NCBI GenBank assembly: GCA_913058255.1
Contig: CAJXQU010000005.1
Span: forward strand, 62,001-126,000
Length of the DNA: 64,000 bases
Reading direction: 5' to 3'
DNA from: an uncultured Pseudomonadota bacterium
GTDB lineage: Bacteria; Pseudomonadota; Gammaproteobacteria; CAJXQU01
Shown here: positions 43,613 to 51,736 of the stretch, piece by piece
Position numbering within the stretch: position 1 is the first letter of the stretch
Layout of the letters: every line of letters begins with the position of its first letter
Notes under the pieces: model-generated
What the model was told of the DNA's origin: nothing
The model's database searches: none
Seen by the model: the letters and a program-made list of their open reading frames with translations, nothing else
Translations under genes and position numbers: made by a program

Positions 43613-43951
43613 CTATCGGTTATCCAACTTGGCTAGTTTTCGAATATTAAATTTCAAAGTCAACACAGCCGTTAAAGGGATTATGAATAATTGAAGAAAC
43701 GAAGAAAAAAATAATGCCCAAGAAAATTGATATGGGAATTTAATTTCCTCTATGATTCCGTTGTCATACCAGTATGGGTCGAGGTATACCCATGTGATAC
43801 TTATTAAGTAAGTTGTTATATAGCCAAAAAGTAACATACCCCAAAAAATTTTTCGACTACCTGATTCTTCACTAGGCCTAAAATTAAAATAGATGAATGC
43901 AAATAGGGAAAAAATAAATCCAATTAGATATATTGAAATAATAAATTTCAT
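43613..43951 (-). CDS. Small membrane protein of unknown function
   Basis: A 112-residue protein with three hydrophobic segments (FIISIYLIGFIFSLFAFIYF, IFWGMLLFGYITTYLISITW and FSWALFFSSFLQLFIIPL). GAGGG precedes the ATG by 5 bases. No enzyme motif. Very AT-rich, like the neighbouring small genes, and lying among REP-like repeats; may be acquired DNA. Confidence 0.65.
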   Translation of the reverse strand: MKFIISIYLIGFIFSLFAFIYFNFRPSEESGSRKIFWGMLLFGYITTYLISITWVYLDPYWYDNGIIEEIKFPYQFSWALFFSSFLQLFIIPLTAVLTLKFNIRKLAKLDNR

Positions 43952-43993
43952 TTCGCCCTCAGAATTGTGATTTAACTATTAAATAATACACTC

Positions 43994-44016
43994 AGATCAG
44001 TCAGGCTCGATTGATT
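43994..44016. repeat. REP-like motif, copy 2 (inverted relative to copy 3)
   Basis: AGATCAG, then GCTCGATTGATT, with the minus strand reading AATCAATCGAGCCTGA, sharing AATCAATCGAG.CTGA with the copy at 44796-44824. It lies at the 3' side of RAYT remnant B. Confidence 0.5.
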
Positions 44017-44037
44017 CCAGTCGCACTGCCAACACAA

Positions 44038-44134
44038 AATATTCCTACGAATAATAACATGTTGTCGATGAACCAGTAATACGAAACGAGCTTGTCTAGC
44101 CATGGAAACACCTCATTAATAACTAAATGGCTAG
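44038..44134 (-). mobile_element. Remnant of a RAYT transposase start, copy B
   Basis: The minus strand reads MARQARFVLLVHRQHVIIRR from ATG at 44101-44103, the standard RAYT N terminus (MARxxRxVxPGxxxHVIxRG) with decay at the proline-glycine turn. A ribosome-binding GAGGTG precedes it. An inverted repeat CTAGCCAT (44096-44103) / ATGGCTAG (44127-44134) overlaps the start, at the same spacing as in copy A. The rest of the transposase is gone. Downstream 44135-44324 shows another stem CTTACAT/ATGTAAG near 44140-44180 and no gene. Confidence 0.65.
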
Positions 44135-44324
44135 CTTACTCTACCTTACATTTTTTATGTATCTTCTTATAGGATGTAAGAAGTAGTCTTAGATACTTTG
44201 AAAAGCTTCTTGAGTATAATAAACGAAGAAGAGGGAAGTTTTGATCGGATTCCACATCAAAGTTCACCTTCTTCAAAAATTCCATGGATCATGAAAAGGC
44301 ATTTATTCTTATCAAAAACAAACT

Positions 44325-44549
44325 CTAATTGTTCGGATTTTTATTATTGTTCTTTGAAACGATCAGAAAAACCAATTTAACGAATAAAAATAACCCCGTA
44401 ATAAAAGCAGTAATAAAACAAATTATGAACATGATCGCTTCAACACTTCCACCATTCGTATGCACTTCTCCGCTTACGATCATAGTTACAGAAAGTATAA
44501 ATAAAAACAGCGTAACTATAAAGCCAAAAAACTTAAAAAAAATCTTCAT
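44325..44549 (-). CDS. Small two-helix membrane protein
   Basis: A 74-residue protein with two hydrophobic helices (FFGFIVTLFLFILSVTMIVSG and FIICFITAFITGLFLFVKLVF). AAGGAATTAGC precedes the ATG at a suitable distance. It has an Asn/Lys-rich tail. Not recognised. Very AT-rich. Confidence 0.5.
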   Translation of the reverse strand: MKIFFKFFGFIVTLFLFILSVTMIVSGEVHTNGGSVEAIMFIICFITAFITGLFLFVKLVFLIVSKNNNKNPNN

Positions 44550-44795
44550 GCTAATTCCTTACTTATTTTAGATACGAAATAGGTATGAACTAAATCCTAA
44601 CCAGTTGATTTTTTTAATGATTTTATGTCAGCGAGATCTCAGCTGAAGGTTTCGAGTAATAAGTGGAGTTCACTTTTAGATTTTTAATGAATACCTCCCC
44701 CTTTACGGATGAGCCCCTCGTAGTAATCTCGCTTTATAACTACATTAATGTAAGCAAAGTAGGCTCAGGTCTTTGGTTCATGACTGGCGAACCTT

Positions 44796-44824
44796 AAATC
44801 AATCGAGTCTGATCTTATTGATTT
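44796..44824. repeat. REP-like motif, copy 3, with 8-bp inverted arms
   Basis: Arms AAATCAAT and ATTGATTT enclose a 13-base loop containing CGAGTCTGATCTT. This resembles the common RAYT-linked motif AATCAATCGAGTCTGACCCC known from other gammaproteobacteria (recalled, not checked). It overlaps the end of the broken gene and supplies its C-terminal codons. Confidence 0.65.
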
Positions 44825-45437
44825 CCTGCACTGAAAATCCATTCAGGAAGTTTTCAATCTCTGAATTGGCACTTACTGACTAAGTTTGCTCCTGTATATA
44901 CTATATACTGAGTTGAGCCAGATTTATCTGAGTAATAATACCCAAGATACTTAAAATGGATTCCTTGAATAGTACCTTCTAATTCTTGATAAATAACTTT
45001 ATTACCATTTACTATTCTATATTCTTGTTGTGTTATTTTTGCATCTGAATCAGATTTTTTTGCATTTTGAAGAGCTACTCTGGAAAGGTTTAACAAATCA
45101 GCTTCTATACCTTCAGTAACTGCTATTCCATATAGATCTCCTCCACTCTTTAATTGAAAGTCATAATCATCTTTTTTAAATGACCACTTCTTAGGATCAA
45201 TAAAGAATTTGGAGTTATTTAATTTACTTTATAAGAGAAAAAGTCGATAGCTTTCCTTTTGAAAAAAAAGTTCTTGTTTAGAGGGATTCCAGTGTTTTTA
45301 GTTATTGCTTTATTTTCATATTCCCAAGCTCCATTGGGTTTTAAAATAACGGTTTCACCTTCATCAGTTATGGCTTTTTGATTAGCGCTTACTGTAAAAG
45401 ATAAAATACAAATAAATAAAGAAAAATATTTAATCAT
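44799..45437 (-). pseudogene. Secreted protein gene broken by two frameshifts
   Basis: Three minus-strand segments make one gene. Segment 1 (45437-45219) encodes a signal peptide and ITDEGETVILKPNGAWEYEN, a repeat-type motif of many small exported proteins, ending FFSYKVN. Near 45220 the frame shifts by one base and continues NSKFFIDPKKWSFKKDDY through to SKCQF (segment 2, to 44854). A second shift at about 44857 restores EIENFLNGFSVQEI and ends NKIRLD. The joined protein is coherent, so this is a pseudogene, or two sequencing errors. The last residues come from a REP-like motif. Family not firmly named. Confidence 0.65.
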
Positions 45438-45860
45438 AAAAATTTTCCTATGGTGGTGTTGTTATACAAAATCTACTTTTTATCCTGCTATATTTCGTAT
45501 AGTAAGGTAAAAAGCAGAACGAATTAAATTAATGATTAGCATGATCAAGAGTGAACGATGTGGTTTCATATCGTGAAAATGCATGTTTATGAAACCGATC
45601 CCTTCTAATCAGTAACCCAAATCTTACGTGTCAGATAGACAAGAAGCAAGTTCACCATTGTCAGTTATCTTACTTAAGCATTTGAACTATTATGAAGGTG
45701 ATTATATGGAGCGAAACATTGCAGTGAGGCTTAGGTTTAAACTATTATTTTTATAGAGTTAAAGGGAAGGCGACTCTTGTTGTGTAATGTCAGAGGGGAA
45801 AAAATCTACTTGGACAGGGATAATTAAAAAAAATGATTTTCCCTGCTCAAAGTGAATGTT
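45438..45860. other. Gap with no recognised gene
   Basis: 423 AT-rich bases between the broken gene and the next minus-strand gene. A weak inverted repeat CAGGGA (45815-45820) / TCCCTG (45840-45845) lies downstream of the 45861-46325 gene and might end its transcript. A 16-codon frame at 45706 (MERNIAVRLR...) has a possible ribosome site but no further support. Confidence 0.4.
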
Positions 45861-46325
45861 TTAAGCTCTCCACTTTATTGCTTCTATAGCATCTAAAATG
45901 TCGTCACTGCTCGAAATATCTTTTAAGTCACCATCTATACTGATCATAACAACAGTTTTTTTGCCAATCGTTGCATATTGATCAAAAAACTGTAAACCAT
46001 CGGTATCTTCTGTCTTAATGCTCCAAACAGGATGCCCTTTCGTTGTCTTTTGTCGTTTTAATTGAGAAGTGATTTTAAGATCTGGCTGATCGGCCGTCTC
46101 TTTTAAACTTCTAACAATATCTTCTTCGAATTCATCTTTGATGGATTTAGAATCAGTTTCTTTCGCATCGGAAGAAATATCGTAAGAAGAGACGACGAGG
46201 AACTCATCATTCGGACCATTGAGCGTCGCTTGGTCTTCTAATTCTGTAATTTCCCAACCTTCAGGTAGTTCAAGTAAGAATGTCTCTGTTTCTATTCGTA
46301 CGGGTTCATTGGTTTCTGTTGTCAA
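45861..46325 (-). CDS. Cytoplasmic protein of unknown function, PsbP/DcrB-like fold suggested
   Basis: A 154-residue acidic protein without signal peptide. The start VRIETETFLLELPEGWEITE, with LELPEGWE, resembles the small DUF1795/DcrB/PsbP-like fold. The middle has VVSSYDISSDAKETD and the end is ILDAIEAIKWRA. Similar proteins accompany various secretion loci, but there is no such locus here. The function remains unknown. Confidence 0.6.
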   Translation of the reverse strand: MTTETNEPVRIETETFLLELPEGWEITELEDQATLNGPNDEFLVVSSYDISSDAKETDSKSIKDEFEEDIVRSLKETADQPDLKITSQLKRQKTTKGHPVWSIKTEDTDGLQFFDQYATIGKKTVVMISIDGDLKDISSSDDILDAIEAIKWRA

Positions 46326-46378
46326 AATAATTCTCTGTTATATTAAAACCTAAGTGTGATGACGGTGTTTGCACAAGA

Positions 46379-46400
46379 TTAGTGCTTCGCGCACTGTAAC
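46379..46400. other. Short hairpin in the 46326-46558 gap
   Basis: AGTGC / GCACT flanks TTCGC near 46381-46395. The same gap also has a 17-base near-repeat (GGTTTCGGGTAATAAGT, 46512-46528) also found at 44648-44664. No gene is assigned in this gap. Confidence 0.3.
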
Positions 46401-46558
46401 ATTGCACCATTACTTTACTATCATACCAATTGGTGGATGCCACATCAAAGCGTACCACTGCCGTTGGTATATTCAATCAATGAGGCTAGGCTGTTTATCT
46501 GTTGTTGGGGCGGTTTCGGGTAATAAGTCTGACAGCTTAGAGGAAGGTGGGAAAATAT

Positions 46559-47692
46559 ATGAATATGAAAGATATTGGTTTTTTATTTAAGATGGCGATG
46601 GCCATGATCTTGGGTATCGCTTCATTTACCGCTTATGCCGATGCCGAGACGGTTAAGGCCAACTTGAGCCGGTTGAATGTTCCTGCTGGTTTTACTGTCG
46701 ATGTTTATGCTGAAGTTCCGGCTGCTCGACAGATGACTTTGGGAACCACGGGTACGGTTTTTGTAGGCACACGTGGTAAGCATGTTTATGCGGTGGTTGA
46801 TAAAAATAAAGATTATGTCGTGGATAAGATTATTTCGTTGATGGCTGATCTAAATGGTGGTAACGGCGTTGCGATGCATGAAGGTTTTTTATACGTGGCA
46901 GAGCAAAATCGTATCGCACGTTATGCTGTGCCTGATTTTGATTTAAACCCGTCGTTTAAAATGGTGCGCGAAGTGGTTTACGACAAATTGCCAAACAAGC
47001 GCCATCATGGCTGGCGATATATTATTTTTGGATTAGACAATAAACTTTATTCAACCATTGGTGCACCCTGTAATATCTGTGCACCTAAAGGCTTAGAAGC
47101 CTCGATTATTCGAATGGAGCCGGATGGATCGCAAGCAGAAATTTACGCTTCGGGCATTCGTAATTCTGTCGGCATGGATTTTTATCCAGACACGAACACA
47201 CTTTATTTTACCGATAATGGCGTGGATATGATGGGCAATGATATACCTCCTGGAGAGCTTAATGCAGCACCTGAAAAAGGTATGCATTTTGGTTTCCCAT
47301 TTTATGCTGGAGGCAAAGCACGTCAACAAAAGTGGAAGGATAAAAAACCTCCTCAGGAAGTGACTTTTCCCATCGTTGAGTTTCAGGCACACAGTGCAAA
47401 TTTAGGTTTTAAGTTTTATACGGGCAAACAATTTCCGGTCGAATTTAAGGGGAATGCGATCATTGCTCAACACGGTTCATGGAACAGAAGTGAACGGGTT
47501 GGCTATCAATTGCAGCGAGTTGTTTTTGATGAAAACCATCAAGTTAAAAGTAATGAGGTTTTCATTGATGGTTGGTTAGATAACGATGAGGTTTGGGGAC
47601 GTCCTACGGATGTCTTACAAATGCCTGACGGGTCACTGTTAGTTTCGGATGACTACAATGGAGTGATTTACCGGATCAGTTATGATAAATAA
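46559..47692 (+). CDS. PQQ-type glucose/sorbosone dehydrogenase family protein (periplasmic)
   Basis: A beta-propeller protein of about 377 residues with a signal peptide (IASFTAYADAE), so it is exported. The motifs match the GSDH/sorbosone dehydrogenase family: NVPAGFTVDVYAEVPAARQM, HHGWRYIIFG, SGIRNSVGMDFYP, GMHFGFPFYAGG and HGSWNRS. Substrate is not predictable; soluble members use PQQ. GTG 46547 and ATG 46565 are alternative starts; a GGAAGGTGGG site precedes 46559. A PQQ enzyme would fit with the pseudoazurins and MxaJ-like protein, but no linkage is shown. Confidence 0.85.
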   Translation: MNMKDIGFLFKMAMAMILGIASFTAYADAETVKANLSRLNVPAGFTVDVYAEVPAARQMTLGTTGTVFVGTRGKHVYAVVDKNKDYVVDKIISLMADLNGGNGVAMHEGFLYVAEQNRIARYAVPDFDLNPSFKMVREVVYDKLPNKRHHGWRYIIFGLDNKLYSTIGAPCNICAPKGLEASIIRMEPDGSQAEIYASGIRNSVGMDFYPDTNTLYFTDNGVDMMGNDIPPGELNAAPEKGMHFGFPFYAGGKARQQKWKDKKPPQEVTFPIVEFQAHSANLGFKFYTGKQFPVEFKGNAIIAQHGSWNRSERVGYQLQRVVFDENHQVKSNEVFIDGWLDNDEVWGRPTDVLQMPDGSLLVSDDYNGVIYRISYDK

Positions 47693-47963
47693 AAAATAAA
47701 ATTGAAAGTAACGAAATTATCAGAATCAGAGTCTGTGGACTCGCATTCTAATGGTTTGATATTGATCAGTAAGTTTTGGGAATAGCGATGGTAATGTTGT
47801 GGTAGTTAAGCTTGGCCTAGGAATTATAATCTTTATACTTACGGTAGAGAGTATAAAAAGTAACGGCTATAGGCTGTTTATTAAAACTTTAGAGCTAGAA
47901 AAGTGATTTATCTTTTATATTTAAGAATGATTACTTAGATGAGTTCAATCTAGAAGGAAAATA

Positions 47964-48767
47964 ATGGAAATACTGATCTTATTACTGATAATCACGATTG
48001 CTGTGGTTAGTTTTTTATATCCTCGTTGGCGTGATCAAAGAATAATAAAGACACCTTTTCCATCAGAATGGGAAGAAATTGTTACTCGGCGATTGCCTTT
48101 CATTTCTAAACTAGAAGGGGGTTTGCAAACTCAGCTACAGAATAAAATCAAATTATTTATCGCTAAAAAAAGTTTTTATGGTTGTGATGGTTTAGAGCTT
48201 AGTGATGAAATTCGGGTAACGATAGCAGCCGAGGCATGCTTGTTGTTGTTAAACCGTCCTATCGAGGTTTATCCCAAGTTACGATATATTTTAGTCTATC
48301 CTGCCGCATTCAAAAAAAGCACAGAACAGCATAATAACGATGGAACCGTTAATGAGGTGCAGAGTGGTTTGCTTGGTGAATCATGGAGTAATGGCAAGGT
48401 CATTTTGTCTTGGAGTGACGTAGAGTCTGGTGTCGAAAATTTTGATGATGGTCAAAATGTAGTTCTACATGAGTTTGCTCATCAATTGGACAGTCACTCT
48501 GGTGCTACAAATGGTGCTCCAAGGTTGCGGAAAAACAGTTATTCGGTTTGGGCTGAGGTTTTTTCAAACGAGTTTGAGGTTTTGACTAAGGCGCGTGATA
48601 AAAATTACAAAAACACTATGGACTATTATGGAGCCACTAATCCGGCTGAATTTTTTGCTGTTGCGACAGAAACATTTTTTGAAAAACCAGAGCAAATGAA
48701 TAAAAAGCATCCTGAACTCTTTGAGCTACTTAAAATATATTATTCAGTTGATCCAAGTGATTGGTAA
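47964..48767 (+). CDS. mtfA: MtfA-like zinc peptidase
   Basis: A 267-residue protein with an N-terminal hydrophobic segment (ILILLLIITIAVVSFLYPRW) and the zinc motif HEFAH in VVLHEFAHQLDSHSG, the third ligand Glu probably in NPAEFFAVATETFFE. E. coli MtfA (YeeI) is a soluble peptidase that interacts with the glucose repressor Mlc; here the protein begins with a membrane helix, as in many other bacteria. The target is unknown in this organism. Preceded by an AAGGAAAATA site. Confidence 0.88.
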   Translation: MEILILLLIITIAVVSFLYPRWRDQRIIKTPFPSEWEEIVTRRLPFISKLEGGLQTQLQNKIKLFIAKKSFYGCDGLELSDEIRVTIAAEACLLLLNRPIEVYPKLRYILVYPAAFKKSTEQHNNDGTVNEVQSGLLGESWSNGKVILSWSDVESGVENFDDGQNVVLHEFAHQLDSHSGATNGAPRLRKNSYSVWAEVFSNEFEVLTKARDKNYKNTMDYYGATNPAEFFAVATETFFEKPEQMNKKHPELFELLKIYYSVDPSDW

Positions 48768-49143
48768 AACTACGCGCTAAGCGAAGGTAATGCGGCTCAA
48801 CTACTCCTTGAGATAATGATCATTACAAACGTCTGAGCTTGGGTATCAATGCGTTTCATCTTCTTCACTCAGGACAACGGATCAGCTAACTGAATAACTA
48901 TAAATACGGTGTGACATAGCTGTTACGACTAGCCTTATGGTGACAGTGTATTTTGATCAGCCATCGACGATGGGACATTATCTGATGACTTCCTGGCTTC
49001 ATTCTCCCGCTATAACGTCACATTCTTTCCCTCGATTTATGTTAGAAAATGATAATCAAGCGGGCACGTATATCTCATTAACCGCTGACATGCTAAAATT
49101 GCTGCCAATACATAACACATTGAAAAACTCAGGGAATACCTAA
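48768..49143 (+). promoter_or_regulatory. Gap before ffh with an extended -10 promoter
   Basis: 376 bases without a convincing gene. TGCTAAAAT at 49091-49099 forms an extended -10 box (TGn plus TAAAAT) 45 bases before the ffh start; the -35 region is poor, as is usual for extended -10 promoters. A 68-codon frame at 48937-49143 has no support. Confidence 0.45.
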
Positions 49144-50520
49144 ATGTTCGATAATCTTTCAGGTCGATTTAGTAAAGTTGTTAAAAACCTTCGTGGCCAA
49201 GGCCGTCTGACCGAAGCCAATATTGATGAAGCGCTGCGTGAAGTACGTTTGGCGCTTTTAGAAGCGGATGTCGCTTTGCCTGTTGTGAAAGAGTTTGTTG
49301 AACATATCAAATCACGCGCGGTTGGTGAGGAAGTTGTCGGTTCATTGACACCGGGTCAAGCCTTGATCAAGGTAGTTAATGACGAATTAACCACCTTGAT
49401 GGGTGATGTTAATGAGAGTTTGAATCTCAACACTGAACCACCGGCCGTTATCCTAATGGCAGGTTTGCAGGGTTCTGGTAAGACCACCAGTGTTGGTAAG
49501 CTCGCTAAGCGTTTAAAGGAAATAGAGAACAAAAAAGTGTCTGTTGTGAGTTGTGACGTTTATCGTCCTGCGGCGATCGAGCAGTTAGAAATTCTCGCCA
49601 AAGAAGTTGATGTCAACTTTATTCCGAGTCATGCCGAATCAAATCCAATAGATATAGCAAAATCAGCGATTGCTGAAGCACGTAAACAATTCAGCGATGT
49701 TTTAATCGTCGATACTGCAGGTCGTTTACACATAGACGACGAAATGATGGATGAGATTAAGCAGTTACATAAGGCTTTGAATCCGATCGAGACACTGTTT
49801 GTTATCGATAGCATGACGGGCCAAGATGCTGTTAATACTGCTAAAGCATTTGATGAAGCGCTGGCTTTGACTGGTGTGATCTTAACCAAAACCGATGGTG
49901 ATTCACGCGGTGGTGCGGCCTTATCTGTTCGACAAGTGACGGGTAAACCGATCAAGTTTATGGGGGTTGGCGAGAAAATTTCAGAGCTAGAACCATTTTA
50001 TCCTGATCGAATTGCATCACGTATCCTTGGTATGGGTGACGTACTTAGCCTTATCGAAGAAGTCGAACAAAAAGTCGATAAAGACAAGGCTGCTCAACTT
50101 GCGACAAAACTGAAAAAAGGTAAGGGTTTTGATCTCACTGATTTCAAAGAACAGTTATTGCAAATGCAAAATATGGGAGGCATTTCCGGCTTAATGGCTA
50201 AGATGCCAGGTGTTGCTGATCTACCGCAAAAGGCGAAAGATCAGGTTAACGATAAGGAAATGAATAAGACGGTTGCGATCATTAATTCGATGACACTAAA
50301 CGAGCGCCAGTTCCCAGCATTGATCAAAGCCTCACGTAAGAAACGTATTGCGGCAGGATCAGGCACACAAGTGCAAGATGTTAATAAACTATTGAAACAA
50401 TTTATGCAGATGCAAAAAATGATGAAACGTATGTCGAAGAAGGGTGGGATCGCCAACATGATGCGCGGCTTACCTGGCGGCGGCGGAAAGGGCGGCATGC
50501 CACCAGGTATGCCTTTCTAA
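49144..50520 (+). CDS. ffh: Signal recognition particle protein Ffh
   Basis: Ffh binds signal sequences and 4.5S RNA and targets nascent membrane proteins to FtsY. The 458-residue product has an N-terminal helical bundle, GTPase motifs GLQGSGKTTSVGKLA, DTAGRLHID and TKTDGDSRGG, and a Met-rich M domain (GISGLMAKMPG..., QFMQMQKMMKRMSKKGG) ending in a Gly-rich tail. Length and order are normal. Convergent with the DUF3581 gene. Confidence 0.98.
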   Translation: MFDNLSGRFSKVVKNLRGQGRLTEANIDEALREVRLALLEADVALPVVKEFVEHIKSRAVGEEVVGSLTPGQALIKVVNDELTTLMGDVNESLNLNTEPPAVILMAGLQGSGKTTSVGKLAKRLKEIENKKVSVVSCDVYRPAAIEQLEILAKEVDVNFIPSHAESNPIDIAKSAIAEARKQFSDVLIVDTAGRLHIDDEMMDEIKQLHKALNPIETLFVIDSMTGQDAVNTAKAFDEALALTGVILTKTDGDSRGGAALSVRQVTGKPIKFMGVGEKISELEPFYPDRIASRILGMGDVLSLIEEVEQKVDKDKAAQLATKLKKGKGFDLTDFKEQLLQMQNMGGISGLMAKMPGVADLPQKAKDQVNDKEMNKTVAIINSMTLNERQFPALIKASRKKRIAAGSGTQVQDVNKLLKQFMQMQKMMKRMSKKGGIANMMRGLPGGGGKGGMPPGMPF

Positions 50521-50530
50521 AAGATGCTAG

Positions 50531-51235
50531 TTAAGGAGCAAGAGTCGCCTTTCGCTCCTTATAAAGTTTAACCATGCCATCAACACTTTCTTGATCAAAT
50601 TCCTGCAAGCCTCTCAGAGCTAGTCTCTTCAAACCTCGACCAACAACTTTTCCTTCTGAAGCGACACAAAACTCTAAAAGTGCCATACCTTTTTTACCTT
50701 GTACCGTCAGGCTTGTGTTCGTTAATTCCAGAGTAGCTTGCTGGAAATCTAAAGTTTCCAGATCAATCGACATGCTTTCGTAAATGACTAAAGGTCGAGC
50801 TGGATTGATCATGACATTGTGTTTTTCCATCAAGGGAACGATTAAATCAGGAAAATTTTTACCCGAAAAAGCAACATAATTTTTGGAAAACGTTTCAATC
50901 AAATTCTTATCAGTAGAAACAGCACCTTGATGTTCGACATTGAGATACTGTTTTTCATTATCGTCGGTGATTGCGAACTGAGCTGCTGCTGTGGGGAAAT
51001 GTAATGGTACGCTATCACCAACCATGCCTGAGAAAGTAAATGTCATCCGTTGACTAAGCCCGTACCTTTTCAAGATTAAAGAAAATAATAAATCGCCAGG
51101 GACGCAGAAATTTTTACTATCAGGATCATGAATGGGATTAAAATCATCAGCGATGGTTTTTGCAAAGTTACTCGCTTGTTGTTTTGATATTAAGATCCTA
51201 GAATTTTTTTCAGAATAGTAGTTATCTATAAACAT
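50531..51235 (-). CDS. DUF3581 family protein
   Basis: A 234-residue protein of a gammaproteobacterial family of unknown role (DUF3581). It has a hotdog-fold-like start, ISKQQASNFAKTIADDFNPIHD, then FCVPGDLLFSLILKRYGL. It starts with ATG inside the last codons of the upstream minus-strand gene, with a 10-base overlap, so the two are coupled. No catalytic residues are evident. Confidence 0.82.
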   Translation of the reverse strand: MFIDNYYSEKNSRILISKQQASNFAKTIADDFNPIHDPDSKNFCVPGDLLFSLILKRYGLSQRMTFTFSGMVGDSVPLHFPTAAAQFAITDDNEKQYLNVEHQGAVSTDKNLIETFSKNYVAFSGKNFPDLIVPLMEKHNVMINPARPLVIYESMSIDLETLDFQQATLELTNTSLTVQGKKGMALLEFCVASEGKVVGRGLKRLALRGLQEFDQESVDGMVKLYKERKATLAP

Positions 51236-51540
51236 AATTTTTTTATCTTATTTTTTGAGAAGACCTGCTTAAAACCGAAGTAGGCGACTGAGTCTTTCAT
51301 ATTAGAAATAAAACGACCAAAGCCGCTGATTTTTTGTAACTTAATATTTTTATATTTTAGTGAAACAATGATAGCACCAATAAACATTCCGATAGTTGCA
51401 GCGATCAAAATATTTAATAGACCGAAACTATTTTTCAAACCAATACTGGCAAGTAGTAGAATCATCATTCTGACTTCAGAAGAAAAACCGTGAAAATATC
51501 CAAAGCGAGAAGTTCTCCCGGTGGTTTGCGGGCTCACCAT
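51226..51540 (-). CDS. Small membrane protein of unknown function
   Basis: A 104-residue protein with two hydrophobic segments (MMILLLASIGL and LLNILIAATIGMFIGAIIVSL) and a basic C terminus. The 51540 start has no clear ribosome site; an in-frame Met at residue 25 is an alternative. Translationally coupled to the DUF3581 gene by a 10-base overlap. Not recognised. Confidence 0.55.
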   Translation of the reverse strand: MVSPQTTGRTSRFGYFHGFSSEVRMMILLLASIGLKNSFGLLNILIAATIGMFIGAIIVSLKYKNIKLQKISGFGRFISNMKDSVAYFGFKQVFSKNKIKKLCL

Positions 51541-51679
51541 CGGTATGAACGAGTAGGTGAGGCTGGCATGTTTGCAAACGGCCTGATTGGCGAGAACGCG
51601 AGTTTAGCATCCCAAGGTTTCTGAACCATGACTATTGTTTCGAGTTAAATTATTGATGAATGTAAAAGTGTGCGAATTA

Positions 51680-51708
51680 TACCACCGCATTGCTTTATAA
51701 TGGTGGTA
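51680..51708 (+). promoter_or_regulatory. Inverted repeat around the -10 of rlmB
   Basis: TACCACC (51680-51686) and GGTGGTA (51702-51708) form 7-bp arms around GCATTGCTTTATAAT; the TATAAT at 51696-51701 is a consensus -10. It could be an operator or a leader hairpin. The -35 region is weak. Confidence 0.4.
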
Positions 51709-51736
51709 GTAATTAATTAAGTGAGATAATTGAGCA

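Noticed and set aside
43560-44140. Integron attC-like sites in the repeats at 43.6-44.1 kb
   Set aside because: ATAACAAATCA-like stretches looked like attC ends, but no matching core sites, no integrase and opposite gene orientation. The RAYT-frame explanation is better supported.
44198-44380. 60-codon frame at 44.2 kb
   Set aside because: Overlaps the better supported minus-strand small membrane gene and has no ribosome site.
45706-45756. 16-codon frame in the 45.4-45.9 kb gap
   Set aside because: Too short and without conservation evidence.
46369-46590. 73-codon frame before the PQQ-type dehydrogenase
   Set aside because: Odd composition, overlaps the start of the real gene in another frame.
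48937-49143. 68-codon frame before ffh
   Set aside because: Covers the promoter region, has no ribosome site and no familiar motif.
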